Positions 42,092 through 50,194 of a stretch of 52,193 nt of DNA are shown piece by piece; within the stretch, counting starts at the first letter, position 1, and the number at the start of each line of letters is the position of its first letter. Source of the stretch: Polyangiaceae bacterium (GTDB lineage Bacteria; Myxococcota_A; Polyangia; Polyangiales; Polyangiaceae); NCBI GenBank assembly GCA_013214025.1, contig JABSRN010000119.1, positions 1-52,193 on the forward strand, read 5' to 3'. Below the pieces are notes generated by a model. The model was given only the letters and a program-made list of their open reading frames with translations. It searched no databases and was not told the origin of the DNA. Made by a program: the position numbers and the translations under genes.

Positions 42092-42381
42092 GGGTCGCTC
42101 ACAAATCCAGGGACAGCAAAACCTTCAGGTGTCGCTCGGGGGGATTCGCTCAGTGCCGTTTCGGGTGACAGCTGGGCGTGGGGGGCGTCCGGGCGCGTGG
42201 GCATTTGCAGCACGGCAAGGTGGGCGGTCGCCTCTACGCTGTCGGTGTTGACCTCAGTCAGCTCCGCGATATGCCCGAGGATTTGTCGGAGTTCCGTGGT
42301 CATGCTCTGGAGCTCGTCGCGGTCGAGAGCGAGTCGCGCGAGTTTTGCCACGTGAAGTACGTCTTCGTCAGTGATGGCCAT
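42088..42381 (-). CDS. gatC: Asp/Glu-tRNA(Asn/Gln) amidotransferase subunit C
   Basis: The 97-residue small subunit wraps GatA and GatB together. It starts MAITDEDVLHVAKLARLALDRDE, the N-terminal helix signature, and ends with the extended LSPETALSESPRATPEGFAVPGFV peptide that contacts GatA. The ATG at 42381 fits the family; a frame extending to 42525 adds 48 Arg/Pro-rich residues and is rejected. First gene of the run; ATGA overlap with gatA. Confidence 0.94.
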   Translation of the reverse strand: MAITDEDVLHVAKLARLALDRDELQSMTTELRQILGHIAELTEVNTDSVEATAHLAVLQMPTRPDAPHAQLSPETALSESPRATPEGFAVPGFVSDP

Positions 42382-42550
42382 GAGATGGCGCGAGGGTAGT
42401 CGCTCGCCCCTGGGGTGCAACGCCTTGTTGCGCCTGGGGGCTGCGTCAGGTGCGAATTTTCCGCAACTGGCGTCGGGTTCGCGACGAGAGGGGGGGAGCA
42501 GGCTCGACTGACGAGCGGGGGACAATTAGGGTAGGTAAGGAACCGAGGAA

Positions 42551-44293
42551 ATGGGCGCGATAGACGAGTTTTCAGACGGGCAGCTAGTTCCGGGCACGAA
42601 GTATCGAGTGGTGACGCTGATCGGGCGTGGCGGCATGGGTTCCGTTTACGAGGTCGAGCACTTGGAGCTCGGAAAATGCTTCGTTCTGAAGGCGCTCCAG
42701 CGGGAATTGGGACGCCGGGCGGACCTGGTTCAACGCTTGCGCACCGAGTGGCGAGCGCTCGGTCAGCTCGAGCACGCCCATATCGTCACCGTGACGGACG
42801 CCGGCGAAACCGACGACGGGGTGCCCTACTTCGTCATGGAGCGGTTGAACGGGCAGACTCTTGGAGGCCTGATTGCACAGCACCGCCGAATCCCGGTTCG
42901 CCAGTCCTTGGAAATCGCCGCTCAGATCGCGGATGGTTTGGGCGCCGCGCATGCGATCGGGGTCGTGCACCGGGATGTGAAACCGGCGAATATCTTGCTC
43001 GTGAAAGGTCGCGGAGCTGTCCTTCTGGACTTCGGTGTGGCCAAGGTTCGGGACCAAGCCGCCGAGTCGATCACCGGCAAGGGACTGGCGGTCGGAACCC
43101 CGCGCTACATGTCGCCGGAACAGGCGTCGGGCGGCGCTCTTGACGGGCGGACAGACCTTTATGCGTTGGGACTGATCCTCTTCGAACTCCTGGCGGGGGT
43201 GGGCCCCTTTGGCAGTACGGACGCCAACGATATGGTGCTCGCCCAACTCAGTCAGCAACCGGCTCGGCTATCAGAACGGCTCCCGGGAGTGCCCGGCGAT
43301 GTGGAGCAACTGGTGGCTGAGCTGCTTGCGAAGAAGCCGGATGACCGTCCCCCGTCCGCAGGCAACGTATCCGGCCGATTGAAGCGCATGTTGACGGACT
43401 ATTCCGAGGATCCTCAGTGGGCTCAGGTACCGCGTTCGGATGAGCCGGTAACTCGTATCGATAGCCCCCAGGCTGGCGCTGTTGAAACCCCCGGGTGGAG
43501 CAAGGCGGGCCCCGTGCTTCCGCGGGGGGATCGAGCCGAGGGCTACTCCGCTGCCTCGAGTCCACCGACCACTTCCCACACTTTGCCAGCGGTCGTTGGG
43601 GGTACGCTGCCGGTGGGCCACATGACCAGCCCTGCACCGGAGGCTAACGAGCGCGGTACCGAGAAGCTACCGATCGCCAGCGTCGACGCTCCGGATCCAT
43701 CTACCGAGGTGGCGGACACTCACACCGCATCACCGGCCGGGCAGCGGGTCCCGCTCACCGCAGATCTGATGACCCCATCGTCGGCGATACCGATGAACTC
43801 GCCGCCATCCCGATGGTTGGTCCTGGGTGCCCTACTCGTCGTGGGGCTCGGCGTTTGGTGGCGACTGTCCGCCGATGAGGACCCACCGCCGGTAGTAGAC
43901 GTGACTCCCGCGCCGCCGGAGATGGTTCGCCCTGCGGGTCCTGAAGCTGTCCTGACGCCCGCGCCGATCGACAGCGCGGGCAGCTGGCTCCGGGAAGCTG
44001 CGATCACCGAAATGGTGATTCCGCCCGCCACTCCGATAAAATCGGCAGTCCTTAGGGGGGTTCCGCTGACGCCGAAAGCAAGTGTCGCGAGCGCTCCCGA
44101 TTCGACGCCAATCCCGACGCCAGCTCTGGCTGCGGCTCAGCCGGCTCCCCGAGCGCTATCACCTGCGCACCGACGTATTTCGACGAAGCCTCCGAGGAAG
44201 TCCCCGGCTTCTGCGCCGGTGTCGTCACCGCGAGCCGCGGATCGGCCCGGGAAACGGGGCATGATGCCGGAGATGCCCGCTTCCGGCCTGTAG
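42551..44293 (+). CDS. Hanks-type Ser/Thr protein kinase with transmembrane segment
   Basis: The 580-residue protein has a complete kinase domain (about 18-290) with the Gly loop GRGGMGSV (25-32), Lys47, Glu66, the catalytic loop HRDVKPAN (140-147), DFG (160-162) and the activation end GTPRYMSPE (182-190). A polar linker of about 130 residues leads to one membrane helix (about 422-438). A Pro/Ala-rich extracytoplasmic tail of about 140 residues without PASTA repeats completes it. All catalytic residues are present, so it should be active. The gene is divergent from gatC; AGGAA lies before the ATG. The tail may sense or anchor in the envelope. Confidence 0.95.
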   Translation: MGAIDEFSDGQLVPGTKYRVVTLIGRGGMGSVYEVEHLELGKCFVLKALQRELGRRADLVQRLRTEWRALGQLEHAHIVTVTDAGETDDGVPYFVMERLNGQTLGGLIAQHRRIPVRQSLEIAAQIADGLGAAHAIGVVHRDVKPANILLVKGRGAVLLDFGVAKVRDQAAESITGKGLAVGTPRYMSPEQASGGALDGRTDLYALGLILFELLAGVGPFGSTDANDMVLAQLSQQPARLSERLPGVPGDVEQLVAELLAKKPDDRPPSAGNVSGRLKRMLTDYSEDPQWAQVPRSDEPVTRIDSPQAGAVETPGWSKAGPVLPRGDRAEGYSAASSPPTTSHTLPAVVGGTLPVGHMTSPAPEANERGTEKLPIASVDAPDPSTEVADTHTASPAGQRVPLTADLMTPSSAIPMNSPPSRWLVLGALLVVGLGVWWRLSADEDPPPVVDVTPAPPEMVRPAGPEAVLTPAPIDSAGSWLREAAITEMVIPPATPIKSAVLRGVPLTPKASVASAPDSTPIPTPALAAAQPAPRALSPAHRRISTKPPRKSPASAPVSSPRAADRPGKRGMMPEMPASGL

Positions 44294-44528
44294 GTCGGCC
44301 CGTGTCGCTTAGGCAGGAAGCAGCCTGTAGGCCGCAATTCTGCACCTCTTGTTTCAGCTTGTGGCGTTGACCACTTTACAGATGGGCGCACCCTGATATG
44401 TTCCGCCGCCCCAACCAAAATACACGTTCTGCGCGCGAACGAGCTGGCCCGGTGCCTTCTTCAGAAATTTTTCTGTAGGGGGGTTGGTCAGTCGGCAGAA
44501 CGGATGCACAACCGAGAAGGAAAGCGCC

Positions 44529-45404
44529 ATGACAGAACCGACCACTCCCGAACCCAGTCCCGCTCCCGCAGCGGCTCCGCCCCCCGAACAACGCACCGTT
44601 GCACTTTGCGATCCAGAACAGCCGCTAACTGTTCGCGATCTCTTTGACGCTGGCGTTCACTTCGGTCACCAGACCAAGCGCTGGAATCCCAAGATGCGCC
44701 CATACATTTACGGCGCGCGCAACGGCATCCACATCATCGATCTTGACCAGACGGTCACGCTCTTCAAGCAGGCTTTCTCTTTTGCGACCAGCGTTGTCGC
44801 CAAGGGCGGACACATCATGTTCGTCGGAACCAAGCGCCAGGCTCAGGACATCGTACGGGACGAGGCCATGCGTGCCGGTCAGTACTACGTAATCAACCGT
44901 TGGCTCGGTGGCACGCTCACCAACTTCCGCACCATCAAGGTCGGCCTGGAGCGTCTTCGTACTCTCGAGCGTATGGCTGAGGACGGAACTCATCAGCAGC
45001 TCCGCAAGAAGGAAATCTCTCAGCTGGATCGCGAGCGCGCACGTTTGGAGAAACATATCGGCGGCGTGAAGGGCATGGGCTCTTTGCCCCAGGCTATCTT
45101 CGTCATCGACCCGCCCCAGGAGCAGATCGCCATGGCGGAAGCTCGTAAGTTGGGCGTTCCGATCATCGCCATCAGCGACTCCAACTGTGACCCGGGCATG
45201 ATCGACTACCCGATCCCCGGTAACGACGACGCCATCCGTTCCATTCGTCTGCTCACCAGCGCCCTCGCGGACGCCTGTGTGCATGGCACTTCTCGCCGCA
45301 AGGATATGCAAGCGGGTCGTGAGCGCGAGGCCAAGGCTTCAGGCGGCGGGCGTGAGGCCAGCGGCCCCGCACCGGTCGTGTACCAAAACCGACGCCCCTC
45401 CTAG
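44529..45404 (+). CDS. rpsB: 30S ribosomal protein uS2
   Basis: The 291-residue protein has the uS2 core from about residue 28: [80 protein letters not shown] and [29 protein letters not shown]. An Ala/Pro-rich N-terminal extension of about 25 residues and a polar tail are unusual additions. GAAGGA before the ATG at 44529 fixes the start. The 235-base region before it, after the kinase gene, should hold the rpsB-tsf promoter; no feedback-binding structure was recognised. Confidence 0.97.
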   Translation: MTEPTTPEPSPAPAAAPPPEQRTVALCDPEQPLTVRDLFDAGVHFGHQTKRWNPKMRPYIYGARNGIHIIDLDQTVTLFKQAFSFATSVVAKGGHIMFVGTKRQAQDIVRDEAMRAGQYYVINRWLGGTLTNFRTIKVGLERLRTLERMAEDGTHQQLRKKEISQLDRERARLEKHIGGVKGMGSLPQAIFVIDPPQEQIAMAEARKLGVPIIAISDSNCDPGMIDYPIPGNDDAIRSIRLLTSALADACVHGTSRRKDMQAGREREAKASGGGREASGPAPVVYQNRRPS

Positions 45405-45438
45405 GGCCGATATTTACCCACCCATAAGAAGAGCTAGC

Positions 45439-45461
45439 GGGGGCGGCGTAAGGCTGCCCCC
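45439..45461 (+). terminator. Attenuator-like hairpin between rpsB and tsf
   Basis: GGGGGCGGC (45439-45447) pairs with GCTGCCCCC (45453-45461) around GTAAG, a 9-bp stem with one G-U pair, followed by a pyrimidine run TCTCTCTTTCTC. It lies 35 bases after the rpsB stop. A weak terminator here would lower tsf relative to rpsB. It could also be only an RNA-stability stem. Confidence 0.55.
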
Positions 45462-45495
45462 TCTCTCTTTCTCTGCAATAGCAAAGGCAAAGATC

Positions 45496-46422
45496 ATGGC
45501 TACAGTTAGCATGGCGCAGGTCAAGGAACTGCGTGAGCGCACTCAGGCAGGAATGTCGGATTGCAAAAAGTCTCTCGTAGAGGCTGACGGCGATATTGAA
45601 AAAGCCGTTGAGTTGATCCTCAAGAAGGGCCTCGTCAAGAGTGCCAAACGAGCAGGAGCTGCCGCCAGCGAGGGCGTTGTTGCGACCGAGTCGGCAGCGG
45701 ACGCCAAGTCGGCTGTCATTGTCGAAGTCAACATCCAGACGGACTTCGCGGCTCGAAACGACGACTTCAAGAAATTCGCCGCGGATATTCTGACGGTTGC
45801 AGCGGTCGCCGACGACGGCGCGGACATCGGCGCGATGACCTACCCGGGCTCCGACGCCACTGTCGAAGATACGCGCAAAGCTCTTGTGGGCAAGCTCGGA
45901 GAGAACATCACCGTGCGACGCTGGTCACGCCTTCGCGTAGAAGCCGGCATCGTGCACTCCTACGTGCACATGGGTGGCAAGATCGCGGCGTTACTAGGCG
46001 TAAAAACGTCGAAGGACGTGAGCGGCGAGCTGTCGTTCAAGAAGTTTGTCGACGATTGCGCCATGCAGATCGCGGCGATGGGCCCGCTGTATGTGCACCG
46101 CTCCCAAATTGACGACGCCGCCAAGGCAAAGAAGTCTAAGTTCTTCAATGAGCAGCTTGAGGAAGAGGGCAAGCCCGAAGCGGTCCGCCCGAAAATCATC
46201 GAAGGCAAGCTCAACAAGTGGATGCGTGAAATTTGCTTGCTGGAACAACAGAGCGTTGTGGACGGCGATAATACCGTCGACAAACTACGCGAGGCTCTGG
46301 AGACCGAGCTCGGAGCGAAAATCTCGCTGACCGAGTTGGTACGCTACGAGTGTGGCGAAGGTGTCGAGAAGGCTCCGGAGAAGGACTTCGCCGAAGAGGC
46401 GAGGGCCATGGCCGGCACCTGA
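45496..46422 (+). CDS. tsf: Elongation factor Ts
   Basis: Nucleotide-exchange factor for EF-Tu. The 308-residue protein begins MATVSMAQVKELRERTQAGMSDCKKSLVEADGDIEKAVELILKKG, the UBA-like N-terminal domain with the TxxGxxDCKKAL-type motif. It continues with VEVNIQTDFAARNDDF, the EF-Tu contact region, and a coiled-coil insertion. The ATG at 45496 is correct; the open frame upstream overlaps rpsB and is not protein-like. AAGG lies nine bases upstream. Cotranscribed with rpsB. Confidence 0.97.
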   Translation: MATVSMAQVKELRERTQAGMSDCKKSLVEADGDIEKAVELILKKGLVKSAKRAGAAASEGVVATESAADAKSAVIVEVNIQTDFAARNDDFKKFAADILTVAAVADDGADIGAMTYPGSDATVEDTRKALVGKLGENITVRRWSRLRVEAGIVHSYVHMGGKIAALLGVKTSKDVSGELSFKKFVDDCAMQIAAMGPLYVHRSQIDDAAKAKKSKFFNEQLEEEGKPEAVRPKIIEGKLNKWMREICLLEQQSVVDGDNTVDKLREALETELGAKISLTELVRYECGEGVEKAPEKDFAEEARAMAGT

Positions 46423-46445
46423 TCGCTAGTCAGGTCACTCTACGC

Positions 46446-46475
46446 AAAAACGGCGCTCTGAGGAGCGCCGTTTTT
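46446..46475. terminator. Bidirectional intrinsic terminator shared by tsf and the lasso operon
   Basis: AAAAACGGCGCTC pairs exactly with GAGCGCCGTTTTT around loop TGAG, a 13-bp stem. The plus strand ends TTTTTCTTTTG after the GC stem; the minus strand ends TTTTTGCG. It lies 24 bases past the tsf stop and 51 bases past the stop of the minus-strand precursor gene at 46527, so it can end both converging transcripts. Confidence 0.9.
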
Positions 46476-46526
46476 CTTTTGTGCAGCTTCGGGCGGCGAG
46501 CACGCCAGGAAAGGCGCGCGCGGCGA

Positions 46527-46694
46527 CTAGCCGCTGTTGGTGAAGGTAGGGATTTCGGAGGTATGTGACTGCGGTCCGCTCTGCGTAATATCAGCGATAT
46601 CCCCAAACTCGGTGAGCTGCGGTTTCGTATATGCGCGACGGGCTGGTGAGTCGTTGGTCTCCGCTACTTTTTCGTTTTTGCGGGGATTGGTCAT
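46527..46694 (-). CDS. Lasso peptide precursor (55 residues)
   Basis: Small ORF with AAGGA eight to nine bases before the ATG at 46694. Leader residues 22-37 read YTKPQLTEFGDIADIT, an exact match to the lasso-leader consensus YxxPxLxxxGxxxxxT that is read by the RRE protein. The Thr at leader position -2 places cleavage after Gln38. The predicted 17-residue core is SGPQSHTSEIPTFTNSG. Glu sits at core position 9, so a Ser1-alpha-amine to Glu9 side-chain macrolactam (nine-residue ring) with an eight-residue tail is predicted. Adding residue masses and subtracting water gives a neutral mass near 1727.8. It is last gene of the B1-B2-K-C-A operon, 84 bases after C. Confidence 0.9.
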   Translation of the reverse strand: MTNPRKNEKVAETNDSPARRAYTKPQLTEFGDIADITQSGPQSHTSEIPTFTNSG

Positions 46695-46778
46695 ACTGGC
46701 ATTCCTTGGAAGGATGAATTCACGTAAATTGTGGTCATCTGGGCGGGGAGATCAAGGGACATTTCAGGATTCGTTGGG

Positions 46779-48509
46779 TCAGGGAGTAGGCGGGAGCGGT
46801 CGGAGGTTGGCGCAGGCTTCATCGAGCATGCTTAACATCAAGGCTTCTCCCAGTGAGCAATCTGCCCCATAAAACAAGGTTTTCTGCTCGGTAATGCCCT
46901 CGAGGAGCTGCGGGTACTTTGGTTGCCAGGACCCCCGATAACATTCACCGAACCCGCGACCCTTGTCGACTCGCATCACGTTTTTCTCTGGCAAACGTCC
47001 TCGCATCACGGGCCGAATGAGCTGCCGGCTGGTTGACGTGAGAAGTTTGCGGATTGGGCAGCGGTAGGCAAATTCTAGGGCTTCGCGGGAGAAAAATGGA
47101 GCGCAGAGCCGGACGTCGTGCTCCGAGAGACGCTCCCACATGGTTTCCGGCCAAGAGGCGTTTTGCTCTCGCATGTACAACCCCATCTGAGGGCTACGGT
47201 CGTCCCTGAAGGAGCGAACCCGGTCTGCCCGATAGTCGCTGTATTCCTGATGTACCTCCGCCGACATTGTGCGGTGAAGCTTGTGGGGAAGATGGATGGG
47301 CGGGAACCCAGCAGCCCGGCGCAGCTGATGAGACAGCCACGCCTTTGGAGTGCGCAACCCCAGGGGCCAGTCCCTGGGCTGACGGAGCGCTTGAGGAAGG
47401 CTCGTCGCGTAGCACCAATCCTGCAGCCTTCGGAGCGTGCCCTGCGCCTCGTCGGCGAACTCGCCGCTGACCACGACCCGGGGGCGCTCGTCCGATGGCA
47501 GCTCCAGGCTCGCCAGGGCTGCCGGGTTGGGCAATCCGAAGAGCGTGCTGTTCCCCCGCAGAACCGGGGAGGCGAGAAGTCTCTCGTCGAAGAGCGTGCG
47601 CCGTCCGTTGCCGATGTCGAGTTGAGCCAGCGCCCCGTCGATGAACGGCAATTCATGCTCGCGCCAAGAGCGATTGTCACTCGTAATCGTCAGCGTACTG
47701 AAGGGGCGCTGGATGTCCCGCGCCAGCACTGCAGCCAGCGCCGATGAATCGACGCCGCCACTGAACCAGAGCAAGCTGGGGTGTTTGTCGGGCAGTTCAC
47801 GCGAGAAACTCTGGATCAGGATTTCTCGTAGCTCCCGAGACAGCTCTGCAGCACTCAAGGGGCTCAGCTCGGCATCGGACGTCGGCCGGGGGTGCCAATA
47901 GCGGACCAGCTGGGTTTTCGATCGCCGACCGATATGAGCGACGTGCCCGCGGGGGATGCATCGACTGTGGCGTAGTTCGGCTCTGCCGGCGGGCCGGGCC
48001 CCCGTGCCTGTTACGGTCAATGCTACGGCCAGCGGATCGAAGTGATGGTCCCCCGGGATGAAGCGCGGAAAATACGCAAGGCGCGTGGAGACGGCTAACA
48101 CCTCGCCGTGTTCATAGACGTAGAGCGGGACATACCCGCCGCAGGGGCGGACGAGATTGGCGCTGCCGTCCTCAGCGAAGTGCACCCAAGCGAAATCGCC
48201 AGGCAGGGTCGCGATTTTTTCGGGTCGATCGCGCCCGAAGGCGATTAGGCGCTCGGCGTCTTCGCCGCGAGATTCTTCAGTGGTCAAAAGGGCGCTCGCG
48301 CCTTGCAGGATCACCAAGTTGTCCCGGGCGCGGAACACGCCGTCATCCACTTCACCAAGCGGAGCGAGACCGGCGATCCAGCTCGCCGCAGGAGACCACA
48401 CCGCCCGGAACCGGGGGGATGTGGTCATGGCATCGCCGACGGCGCGTCGTTGGTCGGGGTCCGCCGTCCGGAGGGCGAAGAAGTCCGAACACGGGTAGGG
48501 ATCACTCAC
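46779..48509 (-). CDS. Lasso peptide macrolactam synthetase (asparagine-synthetase-like, C protein)
   Basis: The 576-residue AsnB homologue is predicted to adenylate the Glu9 side chain and close the ring. An N-terminal Ntn-like region (to about 210) lacks the catalytic Cys2 of glutaminases, as in lasso cyclases: residue 2 is Ser. The synthetase domain carries the ATP pyrophosphatase loop SGGVDSS (250-256) and, later, GEFADEAQGTLRR, where AsnB proteins have GxGxDExxxGY. GTG at 48509 overlaps the kinase stop (GTGA). A longer frame to 48677 lies inside the kinase gene and is rejected. Confidence 0.88.
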   Translation of the reverse strand: MSDPYPCSDFFALRTADPDQRRAVGDAMTTSPRFRAVWSPAASWIAGLAPLGEVDDGVFRARDNLVILQGASALLTTEESRGEDAERLIAFGRDRPEKIATLPGDFAWVHFAEDGSANLVRPCGGYVPLYVYEHGEVLAVSTRLAYFPRFIPGDHHFDPLAVALTVTGTGARPAGRAELRHSRCIPRGHVAHIGRRSKTQLVRYWHPRPTSDAELSPLSAAELSRELREILIQSFSRELPDKHPSLLWFSGGVDSSALAAVLARDIQRPFSTLTITSDNRSWREHELPFIDGALAQLDIGNGRRTLFDERLLASPVLRGNSTLFGLPNPAALASLELPSDERPRVVVSGEFADEAQGTLRRLQDWCYATSLPQALRQPRDWPLGLRTPKAWLSHQLRRAAGFPPIHLPHKLHRTMSAEVHQEYSDYRADRVRSFRDDRSPQMGLYMREQNASWPETMWERLSEHDVRLCAPFFSREALEFAYRCPIRKLLTSTSRQLIRPVMRGRLPEKNVMRVDKGRGFGECYRGSWQPKYPQLLEGITEQKTLFYGADCSLGEALMLSMLDEACANLRPLPPTP

Positions 48510-49450
48510 CGCGTTGGCTTTCGGTCGCTGAGGGTTAGCAGGCAGGTTTCCAGCTCGATTTGTCCGGCACTTGTCAGCAGCCTGTCGAAGCTGCCGTTCA
48601 ATCGGTACACGGGCACCCGACGGGCCAACGAGGCCGTGGCGCTGAATTGTTGTTGCATCAAATTGGCGTCGTTCCAACAGCTGATTCGGTTCGAGGCGAT
48701 GAGCGCGATGAGCGCGCCTCGCCCCTGCAGGGGGGCAAGCGCCAGGGGGCCCTCCTCAGTGAATTCCGGGCAAATGACGGCCGAGAGGCTGTAGGAACTG
48801 GGCTCCCACCACGGGGCACGAACCCCCAGGCGCTGGTCGACGGACTCGACGAGCTCGGTCTGATCGGCAGATGCTGCGGCCACGGCGTTCTCCCTTAGCC
48901 GCAGTTCCGTGCAACCCAGCGCGCACTCGACCTCATCGTCGGTGAGCGTGTAGCGGAGAGCGTCGTCAGTGACGACGCTCGCGCCGCGGCGGTGAAGCGC
49001 TGCGGCGGTTGTCGATTTGCCGCTACCGCTGGGTCCGGAAAATGCGAAAATTTCCCCGTCGAGGCAGACGGCACTGGCATGCAGGACGTGCTGCCCCCGG
49101 AGCACCAGCAGGACAGAAAGCACGTTGCTGGTAGCGTAGAGTGAGGCTAGACGCTCGTCCGCGTCGGGCGCGAGATGAAAAATTGCGCGGTCCAGTCCCG
49201 GGTTGATGACGATGTCGCAATTGCCAAAAAACCGGATGTGGTAGTCGGCTTCGGACCGACTTACAGCGTAGCCCTTGGCGCCTTGGAAGCTCAGCTGTCC
49301 GAGCAAAACACCAGGGGGATCGAGGTTCGGCACTTCTCGGCGCTCCCCCAGTCTCATCCTGACGTCCGGCTCCCCGCGTCCCTCCACCGAGGGCGCCCAC
49401 AGCTCCAGCTCGGATTCGATGTTCAGCCCGTACAGGCGATACGTTCTCAT
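48506..49450 (-). CDS. HPr-kinase-like lasso peptide kinase (K protein)
   Basis: The 314-residue protein has the HPrK/P-like kinase fold signature: VLHASAVCLDGEIFAFSGPSG with Walker A GPSGSGKST (139-147), a His at 124 and the acidic TDDAL (162-163). In Firmicute and proteobacterial lasso clusters of the paeninodin type, such kinases phosphorylate a C-terminal Ser of the precursor. Here the precursor ends Asn-Ser-Gly, so Ser16 of the core (penultimate) is the candidate. It starts four bases after B2 and overlaps C. Confidence 0.82.
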   Translation of the reverse strand: MRTYRLYGLNIESELELWAPSVEGRGEPDVRMRLGERREVPNLDPPGVLLGQLSFQGAKGYAVSRSEADYHIRFFGNCDIVINPGLDRAIFHLAPDADERLASLYATSNVLSVLLVLRGQHVLHASAVCLDGEIFAFSGPSGSGKSTTAAALHRRGASVVTDDALRYTLTDDEVECALGCTELRLRENAVAAASADQTELVESVDQRLGVRAPWWEPSSYSLSAVICPEFTEEGPLALAPLQGRGALIALIASNRISCWNDANLMQQQFSATASLARRVPVYRLNGSFDRLLTSAGQIELETCLLTLSDRKPTR

Positions 49451-49454
49451 GCGT

Positions 49455-49925
49455 TTAACGGTTCAGGGTCGAGAGGGGACGGTAGTCACCGGAGCCGCCC
49501 GCTTCGTTCTCTGTGGCCAGCAGCAGCGGTGTCCCGTTGACCGTCAACCACGCGTGGGCCTCGAGCCCCTCGTCCGCGTGTCGGACTCCCAGATGTAACT
49601 CGGGAGCGTGTTGACGGAGCAAGTGCCCGAGCACGAGAGCGCGGCGCAGACAGCTCGCGTCTCCGGGCCAGTGCCGATACACAGCGTCTACGGTCCACAG
49701 CGGCGTGGTGAAGTCGTCCGCGCGACTAGGCGGCGGCGAGTTGGACGGATCGGTGCCCGCCAATCGTACGCCCAGAGCGCGGGCGATATCGGGCACCGGC
49801 CGGCGTCCAAGAGATGCACTAACAAAAGAGACGGCCAAATAGGCGTTGGCGACTTGTAGTTTTTTTTCTGAGGGCCACTTCCAAGCGCGCTTGCATTGGG
49901 CGATGAGCGTGGCTATCCGGTTCAT
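49455..49925 (-). CDS. Lasso peptide B2 leader peptidase (transglutaminase-like)
   Basis: The 156-residue protein is the size of split-B lasso peptidases. An N-terminal helical part is followed by the papain/transglutaminase-like core with catalytic Cys92 in DASCLRRALVLGHLLR and His124 in LEAHAWLTVNG. It should cut the leader after Gln38 once B1 presents it. The third catalytic residue, usually Asp about 12 residues after His, is not obvious (the segment reads TPLLLATENE), so Glu or Asn may serve. It overlaps B1 by four bases (ATGA). Confidence 0.85.
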   Translation of the reverse strand: MNRIATLIAQCKRAWKWPSEKKLQVANAYLAVSFVSASLGRRPVPDIARALGVRLAGTDPSNSPPPSRADDFTTPLWTVDAVYRHWPGDASCLRRALVLGHLLRQHAPELHLGVRHADEGLEAHAWLTVNGTPLLLATENEAGGSGDYRPLSTLNR

Positions 49926-50194
49926 GGCGTTTTGTTGTCCAGGAGCAATCCGCGCTGGGTCAGGTCGCCCAGCAATTCTTCAAGGTCGCGGTTGAGAGTG
50001 GGTTCGTCGACGTCGAACTCGTTGGACATTTCCCGAACCACCGCTGGCAAATCGCCATGTTGTAGTAATAACTCCCACGCTCTCGACCCCACTGGATCGA
50101 GGCCAAAATACACGCCGGTGTTCAGATTCAGCAGTACGGTTTCGCCGCTGTGGGACTCGCCGATGACGTGAGCGGGGGCCGAATAGCGGTTCAT
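49922..50194 (-). CDS. Lasso peptide B1 recognition element (PqqD/RRE domain)
   Basis: The 90-residue protein is a stand-alone RiPP recognition element of the PqqD fold. It has three N-terminal strands, SAPAHVIGESHSGETVLLNLNTGVYFGLDPVG, then winged helices ending LEELLGDLTQRGLLL. It should bind the YxxPxL leader segment and deliver it to B2 and C. The ATG at 50194 gives the family length but has no clear ribosome-binding site; the frame is open to 50401 with implausible sequence. First gene of the cluster. Confidence 0.85.
   Translation of the reverse strand: MNRYSAPAHVIGESHSGETVLLNLNTGVYFGLDPVGSRAWELLLQHGDLPAVVREMSNEFDVDEPTLNRDLEELLGDLTQRGLLLDNKTP

Noticed and set aside
44367-44399. TTGACC ... 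TGATAT as the rpsB promoter
   Set aside because: The spacer is 21 bases, too long for a standard sigma70 promoter, so it was not listed as a feature.
46537-46872. 111-codon plus-strand ORF over the lasso precursor region
   Set aside because: No ribosome-binding site or family; the opposite strand holds a precursor with an exact leader motif and correct neighbours.
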